Part shown: in pieces, positions 14,733-23,600 of the stretch
How the letters are laid out: each line of letters starts with the position of its first letter
Position numbering within the stretch: the first letter of the stretch is position 1
NCBI RefSeq assembly: GCF_017573505.1
Contig: NZ_JAGEOJ010000008.1
Span: forward strand, 124,001 to 188,000
Source: Actinomadura barringtoniae
GTDB lineage: Bacteria; Actinomycetota; Actinomycetes; Streptosporangiales; Streptosporangiaceae
Direction of reading: 5' to 3'
DNA: 64,000 nucleotides
Translations under genes and position numbers: made by a program
Notes under the pieces: generated by a model
Told to the model about the DNA's origin: nothing
Database searches by the model: none
Seen by the model: only the letters and a program-made list of their open reading frames with translations

Positions 14733-16358
14733 TCAGCCCATGTGCGGGTAGCCGTGGGCGGTCGGCGGAACGAAGGTCTCCTTGATCGTCCGGGTGGACG
14801 TCCAGCGCAGGAGGTTCTGAGCGGAACCGGCCTTGTCGTTGGTGCCCGACGCCCGTCCGCCGCCGAACGGCTGCTGGCCGACGACCGCGCCGGTGGGCTT
14901 GTCGTTGATGTAGAAGTTGCCGGCGGCGAAGCGGAGGACTTCGGCGGCGCGGGCGATGGCGGCGCGGTCGCGGGCGAAGATCGCGCCGGTCAGGGCGTAC
15001 GGGCTGACCGACTCCATCTGCTTCAGCATCGCCTCGTAGTCGCCGTCGTCGTAGACGTGGACGGCGAGGACGGGGCCGAAGAACTCGCTGCGGAAGACGT
15101 CGTGGCTTGCGTCGTCGCCGACCAGGACGGTCGGGCGGACGAAGTAGCCCTCGGAGTCGTCACAGGTGCCGCCCGCGACGACGTCGATGGCCGGGTCCTT
15201 GGCGGCCTGCTCCAGAACGTCGCGGAGCCGGGCGTAGGAGCGGGCGTCGATCACGGCGCCGCCGAAGTTGCGCAGGTCCCGTACGTCCCCGAAGGTGAGC
15301 GCCTCGGTCTCGGCGACCAGCTCGTCCTTGATCTGCGACCACAGCGAGCGCGGAATGTAGGCGCGGGAGGCGGCCGAGCACTTCTGCCCCTGGTACTCGA
15401 ACGCGCCGCGGATCAAGGCGGTGACCAGCGACGCCGGATCCGCCGACGGGTGCGCGACGATGAAGTCCTTGCCGCCGGTCTCGCCGACCAGGCGCGGGTA
15501 GGAGCGGTAGCGGGTGAGGTTGTCGCCGACGGACCGCCACAGGTGCTGGAACGTCGCGGTCGAGCCGGTGAAGTGGACGCCCGCGAGGTCGGGGTCGGTC
15601 AGCACGACGTCGGAGACCGCGCGGCCGTCGCCCGTCACCATGTTGATCACGCCGGGCGGGAGGCCGGCCTCCTCCAGCAGCCGCATGGTGAAGTACGCGG
15701 CGAACTGCTGGGTGGGCGACGGCTTCCAGATGACCGTGTTGCCCATGAGGGCGGGCGCGGTCGGCAGGTTGGCGGCGATCGCGGTGAAGTTGAACGGGGT
15801 GACCGCGTAGACGAAGCCCTCCAGCGGGCGGTGGTCGGCGCGGTTCCAGACGCCGGGCGAGGAGACGGGCTGCTCGGCCAGGATCTCGCGGCCGAAGGCG
15901 ACGTTGAAGCGCCAGAAGTCGGCGAGCTCGCAGGGCGCGTCGATCTCCGCCTGCTGGGCGGTCTTGGACTGGCCCAGCATGGTCGCGGCGGCGATCGTCT
16001 CGCGCCACGGCCCCGACAGCAGGTCGGCGGCGCGCAGCAGGATCGCCGCGCGGTCGTCGAAGTCCAGGGCGCGCCAGCCGGGGGCGGCCTCGCGGGCGGC
16101 GGCCAGCGCGGCCTGCGCGTCGGCGTGGTCGGCGTTGGCGGTGGTGCCCAGCAGGTCCCGGTGGCTGTGCGGCTGAACGACCGGGATCCGTTCGCCACCG
16201 CCCATCCGCTCGGCGCCGCCGATCGTGCAGGTCAGCTCGGCGTCGCCGGCCGCCAGGGCCGACAGCCCGGCCTCCAGGCGGGCGCGCTCGGGGCTGCCGG
16301 GCCGGTAGTCGTGCACCGGCTCGTTGACCGGCGTGGGCACACGGGTGATGGCGTCCAA
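14733..16358 (-). CDS. pruA: L-glutamate gamma-semialdehyde (1-pyrroline-5-carboxylate) dehydrogenase
   Basis: 541 aa. The TTG at 16358 gives DAITRVPTPVNEP, the usual PruA opening, and has AGGAGG nine bases upstream. A TTG at 16367 would abut the ribosome site directly and is less likely. The aldehyde dehydrogenase hallmarks are present: TPFNFTAIAANL, VIWKPSPTQQ, FTGST, RLVGETGGKDF with the Glu, and the catalytic Cys in YQGQKCSAASRAY. It oxidises glutamate semialdehyde to glutamate with NAD+, the second step of proline catabolism. It is translated from the same message as the proline dehydrogenase 20 bp upstream. Confidence 0.95.
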   Translation of the reverse strand: MDAITRVPTPVNEPVHDYRPGSPERARLEAGLSALAAGDAELTCTIGGAERMGGGERIPVVQPHSHRDLLGTTANADHADAQAALAAAREAAPGWRALDFDDRAAILLRAADLLSGPWRETIAAATMLGQSKTAQQAEIDAPCELADFWRFNVAFGREILAEQPVSSPGVWNRADHRPLEGFVYAVTPFNFTAIAANLPTAPALMGNTVIWKPSPTQQFAAYFTMRLLEEAGLPPGVINMVTGDGRAVSDVVLTDPDLAGVHFTGSTATFQHLWRSVGDNLTRYRSYPRLVGETGGKDFIVAHPSADPASLVTALIRGAFEYQGQKCSAASRAYIPRSLWSQIKDELVAETEALTFGDVRDLRNFGGAVIDARSYARLRDVLEQAAKDPAIDVVAGGTCDDSEGYFVRPTVLVGDDASHDVFRSEFFGPVLAVHVYDDGDYEAMLKQMESVSPYALTGAIFARDRAAIARAAEVLRFAAGNFYINDKPTGAVVGQQPFGGGRASGTNDKAGSAQNLLRWTSTRTIKETFVPPTAHGYPHMG

Positions 16359-16378
16359 GTGAAGCAACCTCCTCGGGG

Positions 16379-17305
16379 TCAGTGGCGCGTGGTGAACGAA
16401 CGCAGGAAGAAGGCGAGGTTCGCGGGCCGCTCGGCCAGGCGGCGCATGAAGTAGCCGTACCAGTCGGCGCCGTACGGGACGTAGGCGCGGATCCGGTGCC
16501 CCTCGGCGGCCAGGCGGTGCTGCTCGCCGTCGCGGATGCCGTACAGCATCTGGAACTCGTAGGTGTCCGGCGTACGGTCGTGCTTGTCGGCGAGCTGGAG
16601 GGCCAGCTCGATCATCCGGGGGTCGTGCGAGCCGATCATCGGGTAGCCGTCGCCCGCCATGAGGATGCCCAGTGCGCGCGCGTAGGCCAGGTCGACGTCG
16701 TCCTTGCCCTGGTAGGCGACGGACGCGGGCTCCTTGTAGGCGCCCTTGACCAGCCGTACGCGCGAGCCCTCGACGGCCAGGGCCCGCGCGTCGTCCTCGG
16801 TACGGAAGAGGTAGGCCTGCAGAACGGCGCCCGTGGAGGGGAAGTCGCGGCGCAGGTCGGCGAGGATCGCCAGGGTGGAGTCCACGGTGGTGTGGTCCTC
16901 CATGTCGAGGGTGACGGTGGTGCCGATCTCGGCGGCGGCCTCGGCCACGCGGCGGGCGCCCGCCGAGGCGAGGTCATGGCCGCCGGGCAGGCTCTGGCCG
17001 AACGCCGACAGCTTCACCGAGACCTCGGCGCGCTTGCCCAGGCCCTTGTGGCCGAGGGCGTCCAGCAGGGCGAGATAGGCGTCGCGGTTGGCGCGGGCCT
17101 GGGCGGCGTCGGTGATGTCCTCGCCCAGATGATCGAGGGTGACGTCGATGCCGTCCGCCGTGAGCGCCTGGACGGCATCGAGCGCCCCGGACAGAGCGTC
17201 CCCGGCGACGAAGCGGTCGACGACCGGACGGGTGAGGGGCGTCCGGCTGACGAGCCGGCGCATCCGGTCGCTGCGCGAGGCGGCGAGCAGAACAGGGCCC
17301 AGCAC
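16379..17305 (-). CDS. Proline dehydrogenase
   Basis: 308 aa from the GTG at 17305, which follows GGGAGG and gives LGPVLLAASRSDRMRRL, the typical start of monofunctional actinobacterial enzymes. The longer frame to 17371 lacks a ribosome site. FAD-barrel motifs are visible: GIDVTLDHLGEDI, VSVKLSAFGQ, LDMEDHTTVDSTL, AYLFRTEDDA, RLVKGAYKEP, GSHDPRMI, and YEFQMLYGIR with RAYVPYGADWYGYFMRRLAERP at the end. It oxidises proline to pyrroline-5-carboxylate and passes it to PruA. It is the first gene of the two-gene operon and divergent from the PucR-type regulator. Confidence 0.95.
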   Translation of the reverse strand: MLGPVLLAASRSDRMRRLVSRTPLTRPVVDRFVAGDALSGALDAVQALTADGIDVTLDHLGEDITDAAQARANRDAYLALLDALGHKGLGKRAEVSVKLSAFGQSLPGGHDLASAGARRVAEAAAEIGTTVTLDMEDHTTVDSTLAILADLRRDFPSTGAVLQAYLFRTEDDARALAVEGSRVRLVKGAYKEPASVAYQGKDDVDLAYARALGILMAGDGYPMIGSHDPRMIELALQLADKHDRTPDTYEFQMLYGIRDGEQHRLAAEGHRIRAYVPYGADWYGYFMRRLAERPANLAFFLRSFTTRH

Positions 17306-17419
17306 TGGCAACCTCCCAGGTCGAGTAGTGATCGCAACTGCAACGTACGAGCCGGGCGGGGCGGTCACCATCGACAGCGGTCACGACCCTGGAGGCCCCG
17401 CCTTGTACACTTGTATGAA

Positions 17420-18559
17420 GTGAGCGATTACCAGAGCCTGGTGGACGAGGTGTCGGCACTTCTCCAGGCCCCGGTGACCCTGGAGGACCGCGAGTTCGCC
17501 CTCATCGCCTTCAGCTCCCACGACGACGATCTCGACCCGGTCCGTACCCGCTCGATCCTGCATCGCCGCTCCTCACCGGCCGTCCGGGCCTGGTTCGAGA
17601 GCTTCGGGATCGCGAGCGCGACCGGTCCGATCCGTACCCCCGCCGACCCGGACGAGGGGATCCGCGCGCGGCTGTGCGTGCCCGCGCGCCACGAGGGCGC
17701 CGTCTACGGCTACCTGTGGCTGCTGGACGACGGCACGATCGACCCCGCCGATCCCCGCCTGGACCGGGTGATGACGCTGGCGACGTGGGCCGGGCGGCTC
17801 CTGGCCGCCGACACCTGGCAGCGCGAGGCCGCCCCGCTGGCGTTCGCGCAACTGCTGTCGGGCTCGGCCACCGACCGTACCGGGGCCGCCCGCACGCTCG
17901 CCGGCCTGAAGCACCCGGCGGCGACGGCCGCCTCGGTCACCGTCGTCTGGGCGAGTCCCGCCCCGAAGCTGAACCCGGCGCGGCTGCCGGACGGCGTGCC
18001 GGCCCATCGGAGCCTGGACGGCCTGGCCCTTCTCGTGCCGCTGCCGGACCCCGCCGACGTCTCCCCCGCCCGTACGGTCGCCGCGAGCCTGATCACTGCA
18101 GGCGGCGACGAGGTCCTCGCGGGGATCGGCGGCGCCCGGACCGACCTGCTCGACGTGCCTCACTCGTGGCGCGAGGCGCGGCTGGCCGTACGGTCCGCGC
18201 GCGCCGAGCCTCGCCTGGGGCCGGTGGCCAGCTGGGACGGCCTGGGCGCCTACCGGCTGATCGCCGCTCCCCCGCTGGCCACGCCCGCCGCGCCGGACGC
18301 CGATCCGGCGCTGCTCCCGCTCCTGCAGCCCGCACGCTCCGACCTGCTCCACACCGCCGAGACCTACCTCGACCAGGCCGGGCACGCCCAGCGCACCGCC
18401 GAGGCCCTGGCGATCCACCGGCAGACGCTCTACTACCGGCTGTCCAGGATCAAGGCGCTGACCGGCCTGGACATGGATTCCGGCGCGGACCGGCTGCTGC
18501 TGCACCTGGCGATCAAGACCTACCGCCTGGCCACGGCACCCGAAGAACCCGCCGGTTGA
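17420..18559 (+). CDS. PucR-family transcriptional regulator of proline catabolism
   Basis: 379 aa from GTG 17420. No ribosome site precedes it, but TACACT (17406-17411) is a fair -10 placed so that RNA would begin at about the GTG, so a leaderless message is likely. The C-terminal PucR helix-turn-helix is clear (TAETYLDQAGHAQRTAEALA, IHRQTLYYRLSRIKALTG). The preceding part resembles the GAF-like/GGDEF-like sensory region of these regulators. Placement divergent from the proline dehydrogenase/pruA operon, with a 114-bp shared gap, suggests it activates that operon in response to proline. Confidence 0.85.
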   Translation: MSDYQSLVDEVSALLQAPVTLEDREFALIAFSSHDDDLDPVRTRSILHRRSSPAVRAWFESFGIASATGPIRTPADPDEGIRARLCVPARHEGAVYGYLWLLDDGTIDPADPRLDRVMTLATWAGRLLAADTWQREAAPLAFAQLLSGSATDRTGAARTLAGLKHPAATAASVTVVWASPAPKLNPARLPDGVPAHRSLDGLALLVPLPDPADVSPARTVAASLITAGGDEVLAGIGGARTDLLDVPHSWREARLAVRSARAEPRLGPVASWDGLGAYRLIAAPPLATPAAPDADPALLPLLQPARSDLLHTAETYLDQAGHAQRTAEALAIHRQTLYYRLSRIKALTGLDMDSGADRLLLHLAIKTYRLATAPEEPAG

Positions 18560-18573
18560 TGAGCGGCGGGTTC
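18545..18573. terminator. Hairpin between convergent genes
   Basis: GAACCCGCCG (18545-18554) and CGGCGGGTTC (18564-18573) form a 10-bp stem with a 9-nt loop that includes the regulator's stop codon. It serves the convergent PucR-type and M64 peptidase genes. Confidence 0.7.
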
Positions 18574-18596
18574 GTCGGGGTGGCGGCACCCGCGGG

Positions 18597-20372
18597 TCAG
18601 CGCAGGGTGACGCGGAAGCTGCGCGGCTTGCTGTAGTTGCCGGCGGCGTCGATCGCGCGGTACTCGACCGTGTGACGCCCGGCGGCGAGCTTGCCGTAGA
18701 CCAGGTTGTCGATGTTGGTGCCGTCCTTGGTGAACAGGAACGGCTTGGTGGAGTCGGTCGGCCAGCCGAAGTAGTTGTACCAACCGTCTCCGTCGACCCG
18801 GAATTCGGCGACGACGTATCCGGCCTGGTCATCGGCCGGGTTCAGCTTCAGCGTGGCCTGGTCCTTGGCGGGCGGCTGCGTCGCCTGGTAGGTGACCGAC
18901 GGCGGGGTGGCGTCGACGGTCCACGTCTTGGTCGTGGTGCCGGCGGTGGCGGTCACGTGGTGGGTGCCCGAACGCAGGTGCCTCAGCTGGAGGTCGCGGT
19001 CGGCCTTGACCTTGTGGCCGTCGATCCGCCAGGTGATGCGCGGCGCGCTGGTGGCGGGGTGGGTGGTCTCGGCGTAGATCACGCTGTCGGCGCCCACCGG
19101 CCGGTCGGTGGCCGTCGTACCGCTGAACGTCGGGGCCTTCGTGTCGGGTGACGTGCGCGGCAGCGAGGTGTCGACGGTCCAGGAACGCGTCTGGGCGAAC
19201 GAGTCGCGGACGGCCGGATCGCGGATGAACTCGGTCGGGTCGTCGACGCGGACGCTCACGGTGTGCTTGCCGCGGCTCAGGTGCAGGCGGCTCAGCTGCA
19301 GGTCGTGGCCGCCGCGGACGTCCTTGCCGCCGCGTACGTCCTTGCCGCCGCGTACGGGCTTGCCGTCCACGGTCCAGGTGACGCGCAGCGGGTGGCTGAC
19401 CGGGTGCAGGGTCTCCAGCCACAGGACGCGGTCCGCCCCGACCGTTCCGGCCGGAGTGGCGTCCTGGATCAGGCTGGTCTTCTTGGCGATGGCCTGCGTC
19501 ATCCGCTCGCGGCCGACCTGGTCGTAGTTGTAGCCGAGCGTCTTCATGATCGAGTGCTGGCTCGGCCGCCAGACGCCCTTGCTGTAGTACATGCCGCCTT
19601 CGAAGCGGCCGATCCGGCCACCGGCCTCGCTGCGTTCGCCCAGCCATCGCCACCACTTGGCGTGCTGCGAGCGCATCTGCTCCTCGGTGAGCAGCGTGTG
19701 GTGGATCGAGTCGGGCTCCGCGCCGGTGTACGTGCCACCGGGCACACCGCGCTGGTAGTAGTCGTACTCGTCCTGCAGCCCGCCGAGTGAGTGGCCGAGC
19801 TCGTGCGGGGAGATCAGGGCGGACATCGCGTTCGCCCCGGACGCGGTGGCATAGGAGCCTCCGGCCCCGCCGTAGGTGGAGCTGTTGGCCAGCGCGAGGA
19901 TCTGCCGGTTGGCCGCCGGAACGCCGGGGACCATGCTCGCGTAGGTGTTGGCGGCGTCGTCGTCCATGACCAGCAGCCGCTGGATGCCGTCGGAGCGGCA
20001 GCCGCTCCAGAACGACATCTGCAGGGGCGTGTCGCGCTTGGGGGCCGAGAGGCTGGGGTCGCAGCTCACACCGGATTCCTTCGAGGGGATCTCGACCCGG
20101 TACACGTTGAAGTAGCTGCGGTAGGTCTTGTACGGCTCGATGCTCCACAGCACGTTGAGGTGCTTGTCGACGTTCTGCCGGAAGGCCGCCATGTCCGCGG
20201 CGGTGTAGCCGTCGCCGAGGATCACCAGGTTGAAGCGCTTGGCCGGGTCGCCGGTGACCTGGACGGGCACCACCGTCGCCTCGGGGGCGTCATCGGCCTG
20301 CGCCGGCGGCACGGCGAGAAGCGTCAGCGGAATGAGGGCGGCCGTGAGGGCGGCCGCGGTGCGTCTGAACAT
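18597..20372 (-). CDS. Secreted M64-family (IgA peptidase-like) metallopeptidase with C-terminal beta repeats
   Basis: 591 aa. A signal peptide spans residues 1-26 (LLAVPPAQA cleavage region). The catalytic zinc motif HELGHSLGG is at 190-198, followed by LQDEYDY, the M64 pattern. FNLVILGDGYTAADMAAF marks the family's N-terminal part. The region after about residue 320 holds several tens-of-residues units ending in 'HTVSVRVDD', 'HHVTATAG' and 'HTVEYRAID', probably Ig-like domains. Between them lies a short tandem RGGKDV repeat. M64 enzymes include IgA1-cleaving ClpA-type peptidases, but here a general extracellular protein substrate is more likely. A shorter paralogue is at 25680. Confidence 0.88.
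   Translation of the reverse strand: MFRRTAAALTAALIPLTLLAVPPAQADDAPEATVVPVQVTGDPAKRFNLVILGDGYTAADMAAFRQNVDKHLNVLWSIEPYKTYRSYFNVYRVEIPSKESGVSCDPSLSAPKRDTPLQMSFWSGCRSDGIQRLLVMDDDAANTYASMVPGVPAANRQILALANSSTYGGAGGSYATASGANAMSALISPHELGHSLGGLQDEYDYYQRGVPGGTYTGAEPDSIHHTLLTEEQMRSQHAKWWRWLGERSEAGGRIGRFEGGMYYSKGVWRPSQHSIMKTLGYNYDQVGRERMTQAIAKKTSLIQDATPAGTVGADRVLWLETLHPVSHPLRVTWTVDGKPVRGGKDVRGGKDVRGGHDLQLSRLHLSRGKHTVSVRVDDPTEFIRDPAVRDSFAQTRSWTVDTSLPRTSPDTKAPTFSGTTATDRPVGADSVIYAETTHPATSAPRITWRIDGHKVKADRDLQLRHLRSGTHHVTATAGTTTKTWTVDATPPSVTYQATQPPAKDQATLKLNPADDQAGYVVAEFRVDGDGWYNYFGWPTDSTKPFLFTKDGTNIDNLVYGKLAAGRHTVEYRAIDAAGNYSKPRSFRVTLR
19311..19364. repeat. Three tandem 18-bp units inside the M64 peptidase gene
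   Basis: Units 19311-19328, 19329-19346 and 19347-19364 share GCCGCGTACGTCCTTGCC with one to three changes. They encode RGGKDV, RGGKDV and KPVRGG-like steps in the linker between catalytic and Ig-like parts. They keep the reading frame and are a site where copy number could vary. Confidence 0.85.
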
Positions 20373-20463
20373 GAGTCCTCCCGGGGAGGATCATTCAGGA
20401 CATCGCGGTCACCGGTCCCATCCCGAAGGGGCATAACTCCCGAGTGATGGAAGGGCTGGCCCG

Positions 20464-21432
20464 CTAGGAGCTCGCCAGGGCGGTGTCGCCCCGGACCAGC
20501 CGTTCGGCCAGTCCCGGGACGTCCGCGACGGCCGCCTCGTGCGCTTCCACGGCAAGGGCCGCCAGCTCGGGGACGCGGTCGTCGAGCGGGCCGCCGAGCC
20601 GCCAGGCCAGCACGTGCCGCAGCCACAGCGTCGGGCCGGTCAGCGGGCGCACCACCACGTTCGGCCCACCGTTCAGCGTCACCTGGCAGGGGGCGGCCGC
20701 GCGGCCCTCGGCGACGAGTGAACGGATCATCTCGTGCTCGGTCAGCATGTGCCGTACGCGGGGAACGAAGCCCGCCTCCTGGCACGCGGTGTAGAAGCAC
20801 TCCGGCCAGCCTGCGCCGTCTGGCGGCGAGACCAGCCAGTCCTCGTCCGCGAGCTCGGACAGCGGGATCTCGTCGAGACCCGCGAGCGGATGCCCGGCGG
20901 GCAGGGCGACCGCGACCGGCTCGACCGCGATCACGCGGGTGCCGACCGTCGGCAGGGCGGGCAGCTCATGCCCCGGGTAGTCGACCAGCGTCGCCACGTC
21001 GAGACGGCGCGAGACGAGCAGGTCCAGCAGCAGGCGCGGCGAGTACTCGGTGTGCACGGTGATCGGGGCGCCGGGCATCTCGAACAGCCGGTGCAGCAGC
21101 CCGGTCAGCACGGGCGTGTGATAGCCGCCGATGCGCAGGCCCGCCGCCGCAGCGCCCGGTTTCGCCCCGGACTCCGACTCGGCGCCGCCGAGCAGCTCGT
21201 CCACGGTGACCATGATCGACCGGGCCCGGCGCAGGACGAACTGGCCGAAGGGGGTCAGCGTGACGCCCTTACGGCCGCGGCGGAAGACCTGCCCGCCGAG
21301 GGCCGCCTCGATCCGGTGGAGCTGGCCCGTCAGCGCGGGCTGCGAGACGCCGACCACGGCCGCTGCCCGGCTGAGGCTGCCGGCGTCGGCGATCACGCAC
21401 AGGGTCCGCAGGTGCCGTAGCTCGAGCTGCAT
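20464..21432 (-). CDS. LysR-family transcriptional regulator
   Basis: 322 aa from ATG 21432 (MQLELRHLRTLC), preceded by GGGAG; the upstream ATG at 21450 has no ribosome site. The N-terminal winged HTH reads LRHLRTLCVIADAGSLSRAA, VVGVSQPALTGQLHRIEAAL, GGQVFRRGRKGVTLTPFGQF. The rest is the periplasmic-binding-protein-like effector domain, with LRIGGYHTPVLTGLL opening it. It is divergent from the S33 peptidase gene with a 92-bp gap, the usual LysR arrangement, so it probably controls that gene. Confidence 0.88.
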   Translation of the reverse strand: MQLELRHLRTLCVIADAGSLSRAAAVVGVSQPALTGQLHRIEAALGGQVFRRGRKGVTLTPFGQFVLRRARSIMVTVDELLGGAESESGAKPGAAAAGLRIGGYHTPVLTGLLHRLFEMPGAPITVHTEYSPRLLLDLLVSRRLDVATLVDYPGHELPALPTVGTRVIAVEPVAVALPAGHPLAGLDEIPLSELADEDWLVSPPDGAGWPECFYTACQEAGFVPRVRHMLTEHEMIRSLVAEGRAAAPCQVTLNGGPNVVVRPLTGPTLWLRHVLAWRLGGPLDDRVPELAALAVEAHEAAVADVPGLAERLVRGDTALASS

Positions 21433-21524
21433 GTCTCGACCAACTCCCATGCCAATGCCATAAGACCCGAAATATAGATGATCGGGATTGGTCCGGCACG
21501 GGTGCGATCCGCCATGGTGGATGG

Positions 21525-22793
21525 GTGACCTATCGCCATTCGGGCCTCGTGTTCACCGAGCACACCCTGCCTGTTCCCGTCGACCACCGCGATCCCGGCG
21601 GAGCGCGCATCGAAGTCTTCGCACGTGAGGTGTCCGCCGCCGACAGGCCGGGCGACCCCGGCGACCTCCCGTTCCTCCTCTATCTGGAGGGAGGGCCGGG
21701 CCGCCGCGCCCCGCGGCATCTCCCGCCGTGGTTGTGGCGGGCCGTTCAGCGGTATCGGGTCGTGCTGATGGATCAGCGGGGCACCGGCCGCAGCGCGCCC
21801 GCGACCCGGCAGACGCTCGCCCGCCGGCGCGATCCCGCCGCCTACCTGCTGAACTTCCGCGCCGACAGCATCGTCCGCGATGCCGAGATGCTCCGCGAGC
21901 ACCTGGCCGGAGACCGGCCGTGGAGCGTGCTGGGGCAGAGCTACGGCGGTTTCTGCTCGGTCGCCTACCTCTCGTACGCGCCCGAGAGCCTGCGCGAGGT
22001 GATGATCGCGGGCGGTCTGCCGCCTCTGTACGGATCGACGGAGGACGTCTACCGGGCGGCCTATCCGCGGGTGCTGGCGGCGAACGAGCGCTACTTCGAG
22101 CGCTATCCCGACGACCAGAAGGTCGCCGACCGGGTCGTGGAGATCCTGGACTCGGAGAAGGTACTCCTGCCGAGCGGGGATCGGCTCAGCCCACGCCGCT
22201 TTCAGATGCTGGGGCTCGGGCTCGGCTCCCGAACCGGATTCGACGGGCTGCACAACCTCCTGGAAGAGGCGTTCGTCGACGTCGGCGGGGACCAGCGGCT
22301 GTCGGAGGTGTTCCTGCGCCGCGTGGACAACACGCTGACCTTCGCCGAATACCCGCTCTACGCGCTGATGCACGAGTCGGTCTACTGCCAGGGCACGTCG
22401 TCGTCGTGGGCGGCGCACCGGGCGCGGGCCGGGTTCCCCCAGTTCGACCTGGGCGGCGGTGGCGGCGGGCCGACGCGCTTCACCGGCGAGATGATCTACC
22501 CGTGGCTGTTCGACGAGGACCCGGCGCTGGCTCCGCTGGTCGTGTGCGCCGAGCAGATCGCCGCCTACGCGCACTGGCCGCGCCTGTACGACCTGGACCG
22601 GCTCGCCGCCAACACGGTGCCGGTCTCGGCGGCGATCTACTACGACGACATGTACGTCGACCGCGAGACGTCGCTGGCCACGGCCGCCGCGATCCGCGGG
22701 CTGCGGCCGTGGATCACCAACGAGTTCGGCCACGACGGGCTCGGGCAGGACGCGGCGGTGTTCGATCGGCTGGTCACGCTCGTCCGGGAGTGA
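21525..22793 (+). CDS. Alpha/beta-hydrolase, S33 proline iminopeptidase-like
   Basis: 422 aa from GTG 21525. The S33 pattern is clear: LYLEGGPGRRAPR (oxyanion region), VLMDQRGTGRS, the nucleophile elbow GQSYGG (Ser139), an acidic residue in YYDDMYVD, and the catalytic His near the end in FGHDGLG. There is no signal peptide, so it is cytoplasmic. These enzymes release N-terminal proline or other small residues from peptides. A Gly-rich run (LGGGGGGPTRF) sits in the cap region. Regulation by the divergent LysR is likely. Confidence 0.88.
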   Translation: MTYRHSGLVFTEHTLPVPVDHRDPGGARIEVFAREVSAADRPGDPGDLPFLLYLEGGPGRRAPRHLPPWLWRAVQRYRVVLMDQRGTGRSAPATRQTLARRRDPAAYLLNFRADSIVRDAEMLREHLAGDRPWSVLGQSYGGFCSVAYLSYAPESLREVMIAGGLPPLYGSTEDVYRAAYPRVLAANERYFERYPDDQKVADRVVEILDSEKVLLPSGDRLSPRRFQMLGLGLGSRTGFDGLHNLLEEAFVDVGGDQRLSEVFLRRVDNTLTFAEYPLYALMHESVYCQGTSSSWAAHRARAGFPQFDLGGGGGGPTRFTGEMIYPWLFDEDPALAPLVVCAEQIAAYAHWPRLYDLDRLAANTVPVSAAIYYDDMYVDRETSLATAAAIRGLRPWITNEFGHDGLGQDAAVFDRLVTLVRE

Positions 22794-22820
22794 GGCAGGG
22801 CGAGGCAGGGTGAGGCAGGG
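22791..22820. repeat. Three tandem copies of a 10-mer
   Basis: GTGAGGCAGG, GCGAGGCAGG and GTGAGGCAGG follow one another at 22791-22820, starting at the stop codon of the S33 peptidase gene. No hairpin is formed. It looks like simple slippage in a 45-bp gap between convergent genes. Confidence 0.75.
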
Positions 22821-22838
22821 GGTGAGCTCGGACGTCGG

Positions 22839-23516
22839 TCAGTCCTCGGAGGCGTCCTGGACCCACTGTTCGACGGCGGCGATGTGCACGGCGGAGGTCG
22901 AGGCGGCGAGCTGGGGATCGCGTGCGGCCAGGGCCCGCAGGATGGCCTGGTGCTCGCGATGGGCCGTGCTCAGCGCGTCGGTGGCCTTGGCGCCGCGCAG
23001 AACGCGAACGCGCTGGGTGTGCGTCGAGAGGGTCGAGAGCAGGGTCGACAGGACGGGGTTGCCGACGATGTCGGCGATCGTGCGGTGGAACTCGGAGTCG
23101 TGCGCGACGAACTCCTCGGGGTTGGTCGCGGCGCCGCACCGGTCGAGGATCTTCTGCAGCGTGCGCAGGTCGCCGTCGGTGACCAGGCTGGCGGCCAGCG
23201 CGGTGGCCTGAGGCTCCAGCAGGCGGCGGACCTGCAGCAGCTGCTGGGCGGTGCGGCCGGACGAGACGTCGGCGGCGAACGCCAGGTTCTCCAGCAGCAG
23301 GTGGGGTTCGAGGCTGGACACGTACGTGCCGTCGCCACGCTTGATGACCAGGATCTGCATCGCGATGAGGGCGCGCACGGCCTCGCGGAGCGTGTTGCGC
23401 CCGACGCCGAGCCGTTCGGCCAGGTCGGGCTCGCGCGGCAGGCGCTCCCCCGGCCGGATCTCGCCCGAGATGATCATCGCCTTGATCTTCTCGATCACGT
23501 CTTCCGAAATGGCCAT
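22839..23516 (-). CDS. FadR/FCD-subfamily GntR transcriptional regulator
   Basis: 225 aa. The N-terminal winged HTH is typical: KIKAMIISGEIRPGERLPRE, PDLAERLGVGRNTLREAVRA, GDGTYVSS. The C-terminal FCD domain follows, with the metal/ligand-binding DSEFHRTIADIVGN and a later EHQAILRAL. Such regulators usually bind a sugar acid or carboxylate and repress a neighbouring catabolic gene. The gene lies just downstream of the alpha-L-fucosidase gene, and a palindrome overlaps that gene's promoter (25478), so it is the probable fucosidase repressor. Confidence 0.88.
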   Translation of the reverse strand: MAISEDVIEKIKAMIISGEIRPGERLPREPDLAERLGVGRNTLREAVRALIAMQILVIKRGDGTYVSSLEPHLLLENLAFAADVSSGRTAQQLLQVRRLLEPQATALAASLVTDGDLRTLQKILDRCGAATNPEEFVAHDSEFHRTIADIVGNPVLSTLLSTLSTHTQRVRVLRGAKATDALSTAHREHQAILRALAARDPQLAASTSAVHIAAVEQWVQDASED

Positions 23517-23536
23517 CCGCGCCTCTCACCCGCCGG

Positions 23537-23570
23537 GTCCGCGCCGTACGAAGCCTCGCACGGCGCGGAC
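23537..23570 (-). terminator. Hairpin after the fucosidase gene
   Basis: GTCCGCGCCGT (23537-23547) pairs with ACGGCGCGGAC (23560-23570), an 11-bp stem with a 12-nt loop. It lies between the fucosidase stop (23601) and the start of the GntR gene (23516), suggesting they are mostly transcribed separately. Confidence 0.65.
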
Positions 23571-23600
23571 GCGGTCACGCTCACCGGGACACTCTAGGCA

